The translations under genes were made by a program, and so were the position numbers. From assembly GCF_001477625.1 (NCBI RefSeq), contig NZ_CP013692.1, positions 744,001 through 808,000 of the forward strand: a stretch of DNA of 64,000 nt. The letters are read 5' to 3'. How positions within the stretch are numbered: the stretch's first letter is position 1; each line of letters starts with the position of its first letter. The notes under the pieces are model-generated. The model searched no databases. It had not been told where the DNA came from and was given only the letters and a program-made list of their open reading frames with translations. The stretch is from Paucibacter sp. KCTC 42545 (GTDB taxonomy: Bacteria; Pseudomonadota; Gammaproteobacteria; Burkholderiales; Burkholderiaceae_C). Below, one piece after another: positions 16,507 to 26,783 of the stretch.

Positions 16507-18006
16507 CTAGCCCTGCACATACTCGAAGTCGATGAAGCCGCGCTCGATATTGCAGCCCACGAGGCGCACCCGCAAGCGCTGACCCAGGCGCAGCTCGGGC
16601 GCGTGGCCCACCAGCATGCCTTCCACCGGCGGCGTCAGCAGGCGCACCCAGATGCCCGAGGCGCCGTGACCGGTGACCAGGGCCGAGAACACCTCGCCCA
16701 GGCGCGGCTCCAGGAATAGCGCGGCTTCTGACTTGCGCATGCGCCGTTCCACCTTGCGGGCGGCGTCTTCTTGCTGGGTGCAGTGCAGGGCCAGGTCTTC
16801 CAGCTCGGCCGGGCTGTAGGGCGCGGGGCGGCCGGCCAGCAGGGCTTTGACCATGCGCTGGCTGATCAGGTCGGGATAGCGCCGGTTGGGCGCGGTGGCA
16901 TGGGTGTACTCGCGTTCGGCCAAGCCGAAATGCCCGATGGGCTCGCGGCCCGGGCGCTCCACCACATATTCCCCCGAGCCCATCAGCTTGATGATGATCA
17001 GGGACAGATCGGGGAAGCGCAGCGGGTCGGCGCGGCGGCGCCGGGCCAGAAAGCCTTCCAGCGCATTCGCGTCGGGCGAGCTGGGCAGCTGCTCGCCATA
17101 TTTGTTCGCCTCTTCCCGGATGCGAGCCCAGCGCTCGGGTGAGCGCACCACGCGGCGCAGCGAGGCGCCGCCATGGCTGGCCAGAAAGCGCGCGCAGCAG
17201 CCGTTGGTGGCGATCATGAATTCCTCGATTAGCTGGCGGGCGCGGTTTTGTTCCTGCTGCTGCAGATCCACCACCCGATCGCCCTCGAAGATGACGCGCG
17301 GCTGCAAGGTTTCGAACTCGAGTGAGCCGTGGGCATGGCGGCGCGCGCGCAGGGTTTGCGCCATCGCATCTTGCAGGCGCAGCTGCTCGTCCATGCCGGG
17401 CCAGGCCTGAGCGGCGGCGGGTAGCTCGGCCTCGCCCAGCAGCCAGGCGGAAGTGGCGTCGTAGGCCAGCTTGGCCTGGTTGCGCACGCGGGCGCGGTAA
17501 ATCCTTGAGTCCAGCAAATCGCCTTGGCCGTCGATCAGCATCTCGGTCACCAGGGCCAGGCGGTCTTGCTGCGGGTTGAGCGAGCTGAGGTCGGTGGACA
17601 GGCGTTCGGGCAGCATCGGGAAAATGCGCGCCGAGGTGTAGACCGAGCAAGTGTTGTGGCGGGCGTGTCGGTCAATGGCGGAATCCCGGTGCACCAGCGC
17701 GTCCACATCCGCCACCGCCACGAAGAGGCGCAGGCCGCCGCCAGCCTCGCGCTGGCAGGCGGTGAGCTGATCGAGATCGAGCGAGTCGTCGTTGTCCAGC
17801 GAACACCAGGGCAGGGCGCGCAGATCGGCAATCTTTGAGCCCTGTTCTTCCGGCGCATCGGCCGCCGGGCGGCGGTGCGACGCCGCCAAGCGGCTGAGTT
17901 CGAGTTCGACGGCGGGCGGGAATTCGGGTTCCAGCCCGCGCTCCAGCATGGCTTGGCTGGCCAGGGCGGCCAGGTCGTGGCGTTTGAAGCGGCGTTGATT
18001 TCGCAT
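16507..18006 (-). CDS. RNB-domain exoribonuclease (RNase II/R family)
   Basis: 499 aa from ATG 18006 (AGTAGG upstream). The RNB catalytic core includes CSLDNDDSLDLDQL (acidic residues 71-79, magnesium ligands), RIFPMLPERLSTDLSSLNP and the RRYPDLISQRMVKALLAGRP block. A short C-terminal S1-like module (GHGASGIWVRLLTPPVEGMLVG) ends the protein. It is much shorter than RNase R (about 800 aa) and lacks clear N-terminal cold-shock domains. A longer frame reaching 18135 would overlap the divergent tex gene and lacks a ribosome binding site. Function: 3'-5' RNA decay in the cytoplasm. Confidence 0.9.
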   Translation of the reverse strand: MRNQRRFKRHDLAALASQAMLERGLEPEFPPAVELELSRLAASHRRPAADAPEEQGSKIADLRALPWCSLDNDDSLDLDQLTACQREAGGGLRLFVAVADVDALVHRDSAIDRHARHNTCSVYTSARIFPMLPERLSTDLSSLNPQQDRLALVTEMLIDGQGDLLDSRIYRARVRNQAKLAYDATSAWLLGEAELPAAAQAWPGMDEQLRLQDAMAQTLRARRHAHGSLEFETLQPRVIFEGDRVVDLQQQEQNRARQLIEEFMIATNGCCARFLASHGGASLRRVVRSPERWARIREEANKYGEQLPSSPDANALEGFLARRRRADPLRFPDLSLIIIKLMGSGEYVVERPGREPIGHFGLAEREYTHATAPNRRYPDLISQRMVKALLAGRPAPYSPAELEDLALHCTQQEDAARKVERRMRKSEAALFLEPRLGEVFSALVTGHGASGIWVRLLTPPVEGMLVGHAPELRLGQRLRVRLVGCNIERGFIDFEYVQG

Positions 18007-18127
18007 CAGCCTACTGTAGAGCTTTCTGAGCTGCTGGCTCGAACGACCTCCTTGCCCAGCCTCGGGCGGCCGGGTCGGCCTGTGGCAAACTCCGCCGCTT
18101 CCCGTTTTCATGTGATTCCAGACTGCT

Positions 18128-20482
18128 TTGGACAAGATCCTGCTTCAAATTGCCGCCGAGCTGGGTGTTCGGCCGGCCCAAGTCAACGCCGCTGTTGAAT
18201 TGCTCGATGGAGGTGCGACCGTGCCCTTCATCGCCCGCTACCGCAAGGAAGTGACCGATGGCCTGGATGACGCGCAGCTGCGCGATCTGGAAGCGCGCCT
18301 GGGCTATTTGCGCGAGTTGGAAGACCGCCGCGCCGCGGTGCTCAAAAGCATCGACGAGCAGGGCAAGCTCACGCCTGAGCTGCGCGCCCTGATTGAAGCC
18401 GCCCCTACCAAGCAGGAGCTGGAAGACCTTTACCTGCCCTACAAGGTCAAGCGCCGCACCAAGGGCATGATCGCCCGCGAAGCCGGCCTGGAGCCGCTGG
18501 CCGACAAGCTGTTTGCCGACCCGAGCCTGGACCCGCAAGCCGAGGCGCAGGCCTTCATCAATGCCGACGCTGGTTTTGCCGATGCCTTCGCTGTGCTGGA
18601 CGGTGTGCGCGATCTGCTGTCCGAGCGCTGGGCCGAAGACGCCTTGCTGATCGGCAAGCTGCGCGAGTGGCTGTGGGAGGAGGGCTTGTTCCGCTCCAAG
18701 CTGATGGAAGGCAAGGACGAGAACAATCCGGACATTTCCAAGTTCCGTGACTACTTCGACTACGACGAGCCGATCAAGACCGTGCCCTCGCACCGTGCCT
18801 TGGCCGTGTTCCGTGGCCGCACGCTGGAGTTTCTCGACGCCAAGCTGGTGCTGGACGAAGAAACGGTGGCGGGCCAGCCAGGCTTGGCCGAAGGCCGCAT
18901 CGCCCGCCATCTGGGCTGGAGCCACGCCAACCGCGCCAGCGACGCGCTGATCCGCAAATGCGTGGCCTGGACCTGGAAGGTCAAGCTCAGCATGAGCTTG
19001 GAGCGCGATTTGTTCTCGCGCCTGCGTGAGTCGGCCGAGGCCGTGGCCATCAAGGTGTTTGCCGAGAATCTGCGTGACCTGCTGCTGGCCGCGCCGGCCG
19101 GCAAGCGGGTGGTGATGGGCCTGGACCCGGGCATTCGCACCGGCGTCAAGGTAGCGGTGGTCAGCGACACCGGCCGGGTGCTGGACACCTGCGCCGTGTT
19201 CCCGCATGAGCCGCGCAAGGACTGGGAAGGCTCGATTCACACCCTGGCGCGCTTGTGCGCGGCCCATGGCGTGAACCTGATCGCCATCGGCAACGGCACG
19301 GCCAGTCGCGAAACCGACAAGCTGGCCGCTGACTTGATCAAGCGCATCCAGCAGCTCGCACCCGGCACCGAGATTCAAAAAGTGGTGGTCAGCGAGGCGG
19401 GTGCCTCGATCTATTCCGCCTCGGAATTCGCCTCCAAGGAATTGCCCGATTTGGACGTGACCCTGCGCGGCGCGGTGTCCATCGCCCGCCGCTTGCAAGA
19501 CCCGCTGGCCGAGCTTGTGAAGATCGACCCCAAGAGCATTGGTGTTGGCCAGTACCAGCATGATGTCAACCAGAGCGAGATGGCCAAGACCCTGGACGCG
19601 GTGGTGGAAGACTGTGTCAACTCGGTGGGTGTGGACCTCAACACCGCCTCGGCCCCCTTGCTATCGCGCGTTTCGGGCCTGAGCGCCACGGTCGCCGCGT
19701 CTATCGTCCGCTGGCGCGATGCCAACGGCGCGTTCAAGAGCCGCAAGCAGCTGTTGGATGTGACGGGCCTGGGTCCTAAGACTTTTGAGCAGTCGGCCGG
19801 CTTCTTGCGTATTCGCGGCGGCGACAACCCGCTGGACTTCTCCGGCGTGCACCCCGAAACCTATCCGGTGGTGGAGCGCATCCTGACCGCGCTGCAACGC
19901 CCGGCGGCCGAGGTGATGGGCAAGAGCGATGTGATCCGCAGCCTCAAGCCCGAGGCCTTTGCCGACGAGAAGTTCGGTGCCATCACGGTCAAAGACATCC
20001 TGGCCGAGCTGGAAAAGCCCGGCCGCGACCCGCGCCCCGACTTCAAAGTGGCCCGTTTCAGCGAAGGCGTGGACGACATCAAGGATCTGGTCGAAGGCAT
20101 GGTGCTGGAAGGCACAGTGTCCAACGTCGCCCAGTTCGGCGCTTTTGTGGACCTGGGCGTGCACCAGGACGGCCTGATTCACGTCAGCCAGCTGGCCAAT
20201 AAGTTCGTCAGCGATGCGCGTGAAGTGGTCAAGACCGGGGACATCGTCAAGGTGCGCGTGCTGGAGGTGGACCTGGCCCGCAAGCGCATCTCGCTGACCA
20301 TGAAGCTGGATTCACCGGTGCAAAAGAGCGGCAGCCCTGGCGGCAAGGCCGACAACAGCTACCGCCCGGCCGCTCGTAACGAGCGCAGTAGCGGTGGTGG
20401 GCGCTCGGCCCCGGCCGCGTCTGTGCCCGCAGGCGGCAATGCGATGGCGGCCGCCTTCGCTAAGCTGCAGGGCAAGCGCTAA
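18128..20482 (+). CDS. tex: Tex-family RNA-binding transcription accessory protein
   Basis: 784 aa. It begins at TTG 18128; the encoded [17 protein letters not shown] is the conserved start of Tex, and no in-frame ATG fits better. The order is: N-terminal helical Tex domain ([13 protein letters not shown]), YqgF/RNase H-like domain from about 329 ([15 protein letters not shown]), helix-hairpin-helix domain ([10 protein letters not shown]..., about 500-570) and S1 domain from about 653 ([19 protein letters not shown]). The C-terminal 60 residues are Gly/Ser/Ala-rich and disordered. Tex is a cytoplasmic nucleic-acid-binding factor affecting transcription. It is divergent from the RNB ribonuclease with a 121-bp gap. 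Confidence 0.93.
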   Translation: MDKILLQIAAELGVRPAQVNAAVELLDGGATVPFIARYRKEVTDGLDDAQLRDLEARLGYLRELEDRRAAVLKSIDEQGKLTPELRALIEAAPTKQELEDLYLPYKVKRRTKGMIAREAGLEPLADKLFADPSLDPQAEAQAFINADAGFADAFAVLDGVRDLLSERWAEDALLIGKLREWLWEEGLFRSKLMEGKDENNPDISKFRDYFDYDEPIKTVPSHRALAVFRGRTLEFLDAKLVLDEETVAGQPGLAEGRIARHLGWSHANRASDALIRKCVAWTWKVKLSMSLERDLFSRLRESAEAVAIKVFAENLRDLLLAAPAGKRVVMGLDPGIRTGVKVAVVSDTGRVLDTCAVFPHEPRKDWEGSIHTLARLCAAHGVNLIAIGNGTASRETDKLAADLIKRIQQLAPGTEIQKVVVSEAGASIYSASEFASKELPDLDVTLRGAVSIARRLQDPLAELVKIDPKSIGVGQYQHDVNQSEMAKTLDAVVEDCVNSVGVDLNTASAPLLSRVSGLSATVAASIVRWRDANGAFKSRKQLLDVTGLGPKTFEQSAGFLRIRGGDNPLDFSGVHPETYPVVERILTALQRPAAEVMGKSDVIRSLKPEAFADEKFGAITVKDILAELEKPGRDPRPDFKVARFSEGVDDIKDLVEGMVLEGTVSNVAQFGAFVDLGVHQDGLIHVSQLANKFVSDAREVVKTGDIVKVRVLEVDLARKRISLTMKLDSPVQKSGSPGGKADNSYRPAARNERSSGGGRSAPAASVPAGGNAMAAAFAKLQGKR

Positions 20483-20718
20483 GCCAGGCGCTTGCGGCCC
20501 GGCTGCTGAGCGGTGGCATCCGGGCCTAGGGTGTTATTTGGATGAAGGGGTGAGGGCGGGTTGCTTCGGGCAGCCGGCCCCAGCCAGGGTCGGCACCGGT
20601 TGCTGACCCCCTCAAATCCACCATTGGTCGCAAAGGTGGCAGACCGCGCCGCGACTTCCGCTATGGTTCAGCCATCGAATTTTGAGCTGCCTTGCGCAGC
20701 GATCACGGAGCCTGTTTC

Positions 20719-22932
20719 TTGAAATCCCTGTCGCCCATTGCCGCCGCCTGTGTTTTGTTGTCTGTGACCCTGGCGCAAGCCCAAGAAGCCCAGCCAGGTG
20801 CCGAGCCGCAAGCTCGCCCTGGCGCCAAGCTGGAGCGGGTTGAAATCTCGCGCCAAAGCAGCGACACCGATTTGCGCCGCCGTGCGCCGGTGGCCAAGCA
20901 GATTTACGGCCGCGAAGAACTGGAAAAGTTCGGCGACACCAATGTGGCCGATGTGCTCAAGCGCCTGCCTGGCGTGTCGGTCGCCGGTGGCGCCCCGCGC
21001 ATGCGCGGCCTGGGCTCGGGCTACACCCTGATCTTGATCAACGGCGACCCGGCGCCTCCGGGCTTTGCCCTGGATCAGCTGGATCCCGCCCAGGTGGAGC
21101 GCATCGAGGTCACCAAAGGCCCGACCGCTGACCAAAGCGCCCAGGCCGTGGCCGGCGCCATCAACATCATCCTGAAGGACGCGCCGCGCGTTTCGCAACG
21201 CGATCTGCGCTTGGGGCTGGGCTATAGCGCCGTGCGGCCGACGCCGTCGGGCACCTTCACCTACGGCGAGAAGATCGGCAATGTGTCGATCTCGGTGCCG
21301 CTGTCTGGCTTTGAGTGGCGCCAGCAAACCGATGTGGTCACGAACCGCAAGGCACTCGGTAGCAATGACCAGCCTTCGGAAGTCATTCAGCGCGGTGTGC
21401 AAGACAACTGGGGCCATGGCTTCAATTCGGCGCCGCGCGTCAACTGGCGCATCAGCGATGAAGAGTCGCTGGCCCTGCAAGCCTTTGTGCAAAAAGGCTA
21501 TTGGCGCAATCGCATGACCTTCCAAAACGAGGTGATCAGCGGCTTCCCAGGCGTGGATGACGACTCGCTCAGCCGTGGCACTTGGCAGAACCTGCGCGGC
21601 AATGCGCAGTGGATCAACCGCTTCAGTGACTCGCAGCGCATCGAGTTGAAGCTGGCCTTGCAGGATTCCAAGGGCACGAATAACAACCGCAGCTTCCGCG
21701 TTGTGGCCCCGGCCACCGAGGCGCAGGTGTGGCGTGTCAATCTGGGTGAAAGCCACGACCAGAGCGTGATCCAGGGTGGCAAATACGGCCAGCTGCTGGG
21801 TGAGGATCACAGCCTGACGGTGGGCTGGGACCTGGAATGGCGTCAGCGCGACGAGACCCGCAGCATTACCGAGAACGGCCGGCCGCAGCAGCCCGGCATT
21901 GAAGGCCAGCCCTTTGGTGCGCGCATCCAGCGCCAAGCCCTGTTCGTGCAGGACGAGTGGGAGCTGTCGCCTCAATGGTCCACCTATATCGGCCTGCGCG
22001 CCGAGCGCATTCAAACCACCAGCAGCGGTGAAGGCAGCCAGGTCAGCAATACCAGCACCGTGGTGACGCCGCTGTGGCACTTGAATTACAAGCTGGACCC
22101 CAAGGGCAAGGACATGATCCGCGCCAGCGTCACGCGCAGCTACAAGGCACCCGACTTGAACGCACTGCTGGCTCGGCCCAGCATCAGTGGCGTCAAGCCC
22201 TTGTTGGATGCGAATGGCAATCCGCAGACCAACGACCCGCTCAACCCGGATCGCATTGGCAACCCGAACTTGAAGCCCGAACTGGCCACCGGCCTGGACA
22301 TCGCGTTTGAAAAGTACCTGGCCGGCGGCGGCATGGTCAGCGTGGGCGGCTTCTACCGCGGCATCAGCGACCTGATTCGTAACGTCACAACCCAGCAGAC
22401 CGTGGATTGGTCGCCGCTGCCGCGCTATGTGTCGCAGCCGCAGAACTTCTCGCGTGCCCAGACGATGGGCTTGGAATTGGAAGTCAAGGGTCGCGCCGGC
22501 GAGTTGCTGCCCGCCTTGTTTGACCCCAAGCTGGCGCTGAATCTGCGCGGCAATATCAGCGTCTACCACTCCAATGTGGACGCGATTGCCATGGCCAATA
22601 ACCGCCTCGACGGTCAGCAGCCTTGGTCCGCCAATGCCGGTTTTGATTACCGGCTGAGCAGCCTGCCGCTGAATATGGGCGTGTCGCTGGCCTACACGCC
22701 GGGCTATCTGACGCAGCAGACGCTCAGCCAGTCGCTGGATGCGTCCAATAGCCGCGCCTTGGACATGTTCGCGCAGTGGACCTTCAGCAAGAGCTTGTCG
22801 CTGCGGGTCTCGGCCAATAACCTGGCGCCGCTGGATACCCGCTCGCTCCTGGTCAATGGTGCGGACAACAGCATCGGCGTCGAGCGCAGCTCCCGCACCC
22901 AGTACGGCGCGGTGCTGGAATACAAGCTCTGA
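20719..22932 (+). CDS. TonB-dependent outer membrane receptor
   Basis: 737 aa if the TTG at 20719 is used; it has GGAG eight bases upstream, whereas the earlier in-frame TTG at 20692 has none. A signal peptide follows (SPIAAACVLLSVTLAQAQ). The plug domain spans about 50-165 (VADVLKRLPGVSVAG, RMRGLGSGYTLILINGDP, IEVTKGPTADQSAQAVAGAINI), then a 22-strand barrel of about 570 residues ending in YGAVLEYKL. The terminal leucine is less usual than the aromatic residue of many barrels. No clear TonB box was seen. The ligand is unknown; with no iron-uptake genes nearby, a carbohydrate or other substrate is possible. Confidence 0.92.
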   Translation: MKSLSPIAAACVLLSVTLAQAQEAQPGAEPQARPGAKLERVEISRQSSDTDLRRRAPVAKQIYGREELEKFGDTNVADVLKRLPGVSVAGGAPRMRGLGSGYTLILINGDPAPPGFALDQLDPAQVERIEVTKGPTADQSAQAVAGAINIILKDAPRVSQRDLRLGLGYSAVRPTPSGTFTYGEKIGNVSISVPLSGFEWRQQTDVVTNRKALGSNDQPSEVIQRGVQDNWGHGFNSAPRVNWRISDEESLALQAFVQKGYWRNRMTFQNEVISGFPGVDDDSLSRGTWQNLRGNAQWINRFSDSQRIELKLALQDSKGTNNNRSFRVVAPATEAQVWRVNLGESHDQSVIQGGKYGQLLGEDHSLTVGWDLEWRQRDETRSITENGRPQQPGIEGQPFGARIQRQALFVQDEWELSPQWSTYIGLRAERIQTTSSGEGSQVSNTSTVVTPLWHLNYKLDPKGKDMIRASVTRSYKAPDLNALLARPSISGVKPLLDANGNPQTNDPLNPDRIGNPNLKPELATGLDIAFEKYLAGGGMVSVGGFYRGISDLIRNVTTQQTVDWSPLPRYVSQPQNFSRAQTMGLELEVKGRAGELLPALFDPKLALNLRGNISVYHSNVDAIAMANNRLDGQQPWSANAGFDYRLSSLPLNMGVSLAYTPGYLTQQTLSQSLDASNSRALDMFAQWTFSKSLSLRVSANNLAPLDTRSLLVNGADNSIGVERSSRTQYGAVLEYKL

Positions 22933-22934
22933 GC

Positions 22935-24062
22935 ATGAGCGGCGGCAGCAGCAGCGTCCCGGCTCTGCAGATCTTCGCTGGCCCGCGTGCGCGTGCCCGT
23001 CTGGCCGAGCGCGGCCTGCGGCCCGAAGATGTGCAGGTCGTGCCGGCGGCGGCTGGCGGGCCCAAGGGCCTGATCCTGGGGCCGCTGGACCAGTTCATCT
23101 TTGGCGACTGGCTGGCGCGCAGCCAGCAGCCGGTGCATTTGATGGGTGCCTCCATCGGTGCATGGCGCATGGCCACGGCCTGCGTGACCCGCAATGCCGC
23201 CGAGGTCAAACATGAGTTTGACCAGCTGGCGCATGGCTATGTGCACCAAAGCTATGCGGATGAGCCGGGTGCCAAAAAGGGCAAGATGCCTTCGGCTGCC
23301 TGGGTCAGCCAGGGTTTTGCGCAAACCCTCGATCAGGTCTTCGGTGGGCGCGAACAGCTGGCCCTCAGCCACCCGCGCTTTCGTCTGCATGTGCTGGCCT
23401 CGCGCGGGCGCAAGCTGCTCAGCCGGGAAGGGCGCTGGCGCACGCCGCTGGGCTACACAGCTGCGTTCGCGGCCAATTTGATTTCACGACCCAACCTGGG
23501 CTCGTGGCTGGAGCGGGTGGCTTTTTCTGACCCGCGCACGCCGCTGCCCCTGCCGCTGGACGACTTCCGCAGTCATGCCGTTGAGCTGAATCAAGCCAAC
23601 TTCCAGGCCAGCATCTTGGCCAGCTGCGCCATTCCTTTTTGGCTTCAGGCGGTGCATGACATCCCCGATGCCCCGCGCGGTGCCTACTGGGACGGCGGCA
23701 TCACCGACTATCACCTGCACCTCAACTACGCGGCCATGGCCGCTAATGAGCAAAGCGCAGGCTTGGTGCTGTACCCGCACTTCCAGCAGCAGGTGGTGCC
23801 GGGTTGGCTGGACAAGGCCTTGAAGCGGCGCCATGCCGCCACGCCGTCACTGGACAACGTCGTGCTGCTGGCGCCTAACCCGGCCTGGATCGCAACCCTG
23901 CCCAATGCCAAGCTGCCGGATCGCAATGACTTTCAGCGCTACGGCGACGATATGCCCGCGCGCGCCAAAGCCTGGCTGCGCGCCATTGCCGAGAGCCAGC
24001 GCCTGGCGGATGAGTTTGCCCAGGCCTGCGAGGCGCCCAGCCTGCGCGCTTTACAGTTGTAA
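22935..24062 (+). CDS. Patatin-like phospholipase
   Basis: 375 aa. Patatin signatures: an oxyanion-type glycine block AAAGGPKGLILG near 36-47, serine hydrolase motif GASIGAWR (Ser near 73) and the catalytic Asp in WDGGITDYHL (near 252). It starts two bases after the TonB receptor stop, so the two genes form an operon. No signal peptide is visible, so it is probably a cytoplasmic acyl hydrolase acting on lipids. The pairing with an outer membrane receptor is unusual but may only reflect co-transcription. Confidence 0.88.
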   Translation: MSGGSSSVPALQIFAGPRARARLAERGLRPEDVQVVPAAAGGPKGLILGPLDQFIFGDWLARSQQPVHLMGASIGAWRMATACVTRNAAEVKHEFDQLAHGYVHQSYADEPGAKKGKMPSAAWVSQGFAQTLDQVFGGREQLALSHPRFRLHVLASRGRKLLSREGRWRTPLGYTAAFAANLISRPNLGSWLERVAFSDPRTPLPLPLDDFRSHAVELNQANFQASILASCAIPFWLQAVHDIPDAPRGAYWDGGITDYHLHLNYAAMAANEQSAGLVLYPHFQQQVVPGWLDKALKRRHAATPSLDNVVLLAPNPAWIATLPNAKLPDRNDFQRYGDDMPARAKAWLRAIAESQRLADEFAQACEAPSLRALQL

Positions 24063-24151
24063 GAGAAAGCAAGTCTCGACAACCCGGCGGCCCGCGGCGG
24101 CGTTGAGCCAGCGTTCCAATCTGGAATGCCATTGCGCTGGAGTTGTCCGCC

Positions 24152-24499
24152 ATGTCTGAATCCCCCGCTTTTCAGCCCCGCAAAGACTTGTCGCGTGGGT
24201 TGCGCTTGCTTGTCGTTCTGTGCGCTGCCAGCAGCTTGAGTGCTTGTGTTTGGGTCGCCCCGCGTGGCGGCCATCACCACCACTACGACGAGCGGCGCGG
24301 CTATGGTGATGATCATGGACGGCGCGGCTACGGCCCCAGTCGCTACGGCGCAGGCCCCAGCTCGGGTGGTGGGGCGCTGGTGGGTGGTGTGGTCGGCGGT
24401 GTGCTGGGCCATGCGGTGGAGCCTGGCGTGGGCACCGCCATTGGCGTGATCGGCGGCGCGGTGATCGGCAATGAGATCGAGCGCGGTCAGCGGCGTTAG
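24152..24499 (+). CDS. Glycine-zipper lipoprotein
   Basis: 115 aa from ATG 24152; a TTG nine bases earlier is in frame but less likely. The lipobox is LSAC after a hydrophobic LRLLVVLCAASS, predicting a lipoprotein. A His/Tyr/Gly/Arg-rich stretch (GGHHHHYDERRGYG...) of about 45 residues comes next, then a glycine zipper GGGALVGGVVGGVLGHAV with a second GVIGGAVIGNEIE, like the 2TM glycine-zipper domain of outer membrane stress lipoproteins. The His cluster could bind metal. It stands alone upstream of the thrS leader. Confidence 0.8.
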   Translation: MSESPAFQPRKDLSRGLRLLVVLCAASSLSACVWVAPRGGHHHHYDERRGYGDDHGRRGYGPSRYGAGPSSGGGALVGGVVGGVLGHAVEPGVGTAIGVIGGAVIGNEIERGQRR

Positions 24500-24572
24500 A
24501 AGCGAACGTAGCGATTGCGCTGCTCAAGGCGCTAAAAATGGCGGGCTCTGCAAGGGCTCGTCTACAATCTCA

Positions 24573-24578
24573 GCTCGA
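24573..24578 (+). promoter_or_regulatory. Candidate -10 element for thrS leader transcript
   Basis: TACAAT lies 28 bp before the leader peptide start. The corresponding -35 region (CTGCAA or GCAAGG) is weak, so this is tentative. Confidence 0.3.
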
Positions 24579-24605
24579 TCAACGAACAAGGGCGAGAAAG
24601 GCATC

Positions 24606-24653
24606 ATGGTTATGACACCGCGAACTACGAGCACAACCTCACAGGTTCTCTAG
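24606..24653 (+). CDS. Threonine-rich leader peptide of the thrS operon
   Basis: 15 codons, MVMTPRTTSTTSQVL. Five of the 15 residues are threonine and all four threonine codons are used. A good ribosome binding site (GAGAAAGG) lies before the ATG. The stop codon is 55 bp before a strong hairpin with a T-run, and thrS, the enzyme that charges tRNA-Thr, follows. This is the arrangement of a ribosome-mediated attenuator: scarcity of Thr-tRNA would stall the ribosome on the threonine codons and keep the terminator from forming. Function is inferred from the architecture. Confidence 0.75.
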   Translation: MVMTPRTTSTTSQVL

Positions 24654-24655
24654 TC

Positions 24656-24737
24656 GGCCGCGGCTTGTCACGTCTTTCTTAGCTGTTTTCAAAGCAGCAA
24701 CCCAGTCAAAAGCGCGGCACAGTGGCCGCGCTTTTTT
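24656..24737 (+). terminator. Attenuator: antiterminator segment plus intrinsic terminator before thrS
   Basis: The terminator stem AAAAGCGCGG / CCGCGCTTTT (24708-24717 with 24726-24735) has 10 bp, an 8-nt loop and a run of six T at 24732-24737. A GC-rich segment right after the leader stop codon (GGCCGCGGC, about 24656-24665) contains GCCGCG, which can pair with CGCGGC at 24713-24718 and so compete with the terminator. A ribosome resting at the leader stop would cover that segment, while one stalled on the Thr codons would leave it free. Confidence 0.75.
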
Positions 24738-24803
24738 CATTGTCGGGCTGGCTTTATTCATCTTCTGCCACAAGCGCCCGCGCAAATTTCGGAGTACTGA
24801 GCA

Positions 24804-26711
24804 ATGATTTCGATTCAACTGCCTGACGGTTCCAAGCGTGAATTTCCGCAAGCCGTCACCGTGGCCGATGTGGCTGCCTCCATCGGCGCCGGCCTGGCCA
24901 AGGCCGCGCTGGCTGGCCGTGTGGACGGCAATTTGGTGGACACCAGCCACTTGATCGAGGCCGACGCGCAGCTGGCCATCATCACCGACAAGGATGCCGA
25001 TGGCCTGGAGGTCATTCGCCACTCCACCGCCCACTTGCTGGCCTATGCCGTCAAGGAATTGTTCCCCGAGGCGCAGGTCACCATCGGCCCGGTGATCGAG
25101 CATGGCTTCTTCTACGACTTCTCGTACAAGCGCCCCTTCACGCCCGAGGATTTGGCGGCCATCGAAGCCAAGATGACGGCGCTGGCCAAGCTGGACGAAA
25201 AGGTCACCCGCTCGGTTTTGCCGCGCGACGAGGCTGTGGCTTATTTCAAGAGCCTGGGTGAGGCCTATAAGGCCGAGATCATCGAGAGCATCCCGGCCGA
25301 TCAGGCGGTGTCGCTTTACGCCGAAGGCAAGTTCACTGACCTGTGCCGCGGCCCCCACGTGCCGTCCACCGGCAAGCTCAAGCATTTCAAACTGATGAAG
25401 GTGGCTGGCGCCTACTGGCGCGGCGACCACCGTAACGAGCAATTGCAGCGCATCTACGGAACGGCCTGGGCCAGCAAGGATGATCTGCAGAAGTACCTGC
25501 TGCGTCTGGAAGAGGCGGAGAAGCGCGACCACCGCAAGCTGGGTCGTGAACTGGACCTGTTCCATATCGACGAGCATTCGCCCGGCACCGTGTTCTGGCA
25601 CCCTAAGGGCTGGACCGTCTGGCAGGAAGTGGAGCAGTACATGCGCCGCGTCTACCGCGACAACGGCTACCAGGAAGTTAAGGGTCCGCAAATCCTGGAC
25701 AAGGGCCTGTGGGAGAAGTCCGGCCACTGGGACAAGTACCGGGACAATATGTTCATCACCGAGTCGGAGAAGCGTGACTACGCCTTGAAGCCGATGAACT
25801 GCCCGGGTCACATCCTGATCTTCAAGCATGGCATCAAGAGCTACCGCGATCTGCCGCTGCGCTTCGGTGAGTTCGGCCAGTGCCATCGCAACGAGCCGAC
25901 GGGTGGCCTGCACGGCATCATGCGTGTGCGCGGCTTCACGCAGGACGACGGCCACATCTTCTGTACCGAAGACCAGATCCTCGACGAGTGCGCCAATTTC
26001 ACGGCGCTGCTGAAGAAGGTCTATGCCGACTTCGGCTTCACCGACATCGTCTACAAGGTGGCAACTCGCCCCGAGGCGCGCATCGGCACGGATGAGTATT
26101 GGGATCGCACCGAGCAGGTGTTGATGGAATCGCTGCGTCGTTCGGGCTGCGAGTTCGAGATCGCCCATGGCGAGGGAGCCTTCTACGCACCCAAGATCGA
26201 ATACGCGCTCAAGGATGCCCTGGGTCGCCAGTGGCAGTGTGGCACCATTCAGATCGACTCCAATATGCCCTCGCGTCTGGAGGCCGAGTTTGTCGATGAG
26301 GACAGCCAGCGCAAGACCCCGGTCATGCTGCACCGCGCCATCGTCGGCAGCCTGGAGCGCTTCATCGGCATCTTGATCGAACAGCATGCCGGCGCGCTGC
26401 CGGTGTGGCTGGCGCCGACGCAGGTGGTGGTGGCCAATATCACCGACGCACAAGCGGATTACGTCGCGGAAATCGTGAAATCGCTGCAGAAACAAGGGCT
26501 TAGAGTTCAGGCCGATTTGCGTAACGAGAAGATCACGTATAAAATCCGCGAGCATTCTTTGCAAAAGGTTCCTTTCATCCTGGTTGTAGGCGACAAGGAG
26601 AAGGCAAATGGAACCGTTGCGGTGCGCGCCCGTGGCAACCAGGATTTGGGTGTGATGGCTCTGACAGACTTCCAAGCGAAGGCCTCAGCCGATATCTCCT
26701 CAAAGACCTGA
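24804..26711 (+). CDS. thrS: Threonyl-tRNA synthetase
   Basis: 635 aa, the normal length. The N-terminal TGS domain (1-62) is followed by the editing domain ([19 protein letters not shown] with HSTAH, and later the RGPHVPSTG block) and the class II catalytic core with YQEVKGPQI, the zinc ligand Cys in MNCPGH near 333, [20 protein letters not shown] (motif 2) and [13 protein letters not shown] (motif 3). The anticodon-binding domain closes the protein. It charges tRNA-Thr and heads an operon with infC, rpmI, rplT, pheS and pheT. Expression is probably controlled by the Thr-rich leader and terminator upstream. Confidence 0.98.
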   Translation: MISIQLPDGSKREFPQAVTVADVAASIGAGLAKAALAGRVDGNLVDTSHLIEADAQLAIITDKDADGLEVIRHSTAHLLAYAVKELFPEAQVTIGPVIEHGFFYDFSYKRPFTPEDLAAIEAKMTALAKLDEKVTRSVLPRDEAVAYFKSLGEAYKAEIIESIPADQAVSLYAEGKFTDLCRGPHVPSTGKLKHFKLMKVAGAYWRGDHRNEQLQRIYGTAWASKDDLQKYLLRLEEAEKRDHRKLGRELDLFHIDEHSPGTVFWHPKGWTVWQEVEQYMRRVYRDNGYQEVKGPQILDKGLWEKSGHWDKYRDNMFITESEKRDYALKPMNCPGHILIFKHGIKSYRDLPLRFGEFGQCHRNEPTGGLHGIMRVRGFTQDDGHIFCTEDQILDECANFTALLKKVYADFGFTDIVYKVATRPEARIGTDEYWDRTEQVLMESLRRSGCEFEIAHGEGAFYAPKIEYALKDALGRQWQCGTIQIDSNMPSRLEAEFVDEDSQRKTPVMLHRAIVGSLERFIGILIEQHAGALPVWLAPTQVVVANITDAQADYVAEIVKSLQKQGLRVQADLRNEKITYKIREHSLQKVPFILVVGDKEKANGTVAVRARGNQDLGVMALTDFQAKASADISSKT

Positions 26712-26783
26712 TTCTTGCCAAGCGAGGCGCGCTTTTGTTTTGTTTGGGCCTCTCGCCTTGGGGCTCGCTGAAAGGTTTTCACC

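Noticed and set aside
18007-18135. N-terminal extension of the RNB ribonuclease
   Set aside because: Would overlap the start of tex, lacks a ribosome binding site and does not resemble the family; ATG 18006 has AGTAGG.
20668-22569. 633-codon minus-strand frame opposite the TonB receptor
   Set aside because: Antisense shadow of a clear TonB-dependent receptor; no ribosome binding site or domain.
24639-26675. 678-codon minus-strand frame opposite thrS
   Set aside because: Antisense shadow; thrS is unmistakable.
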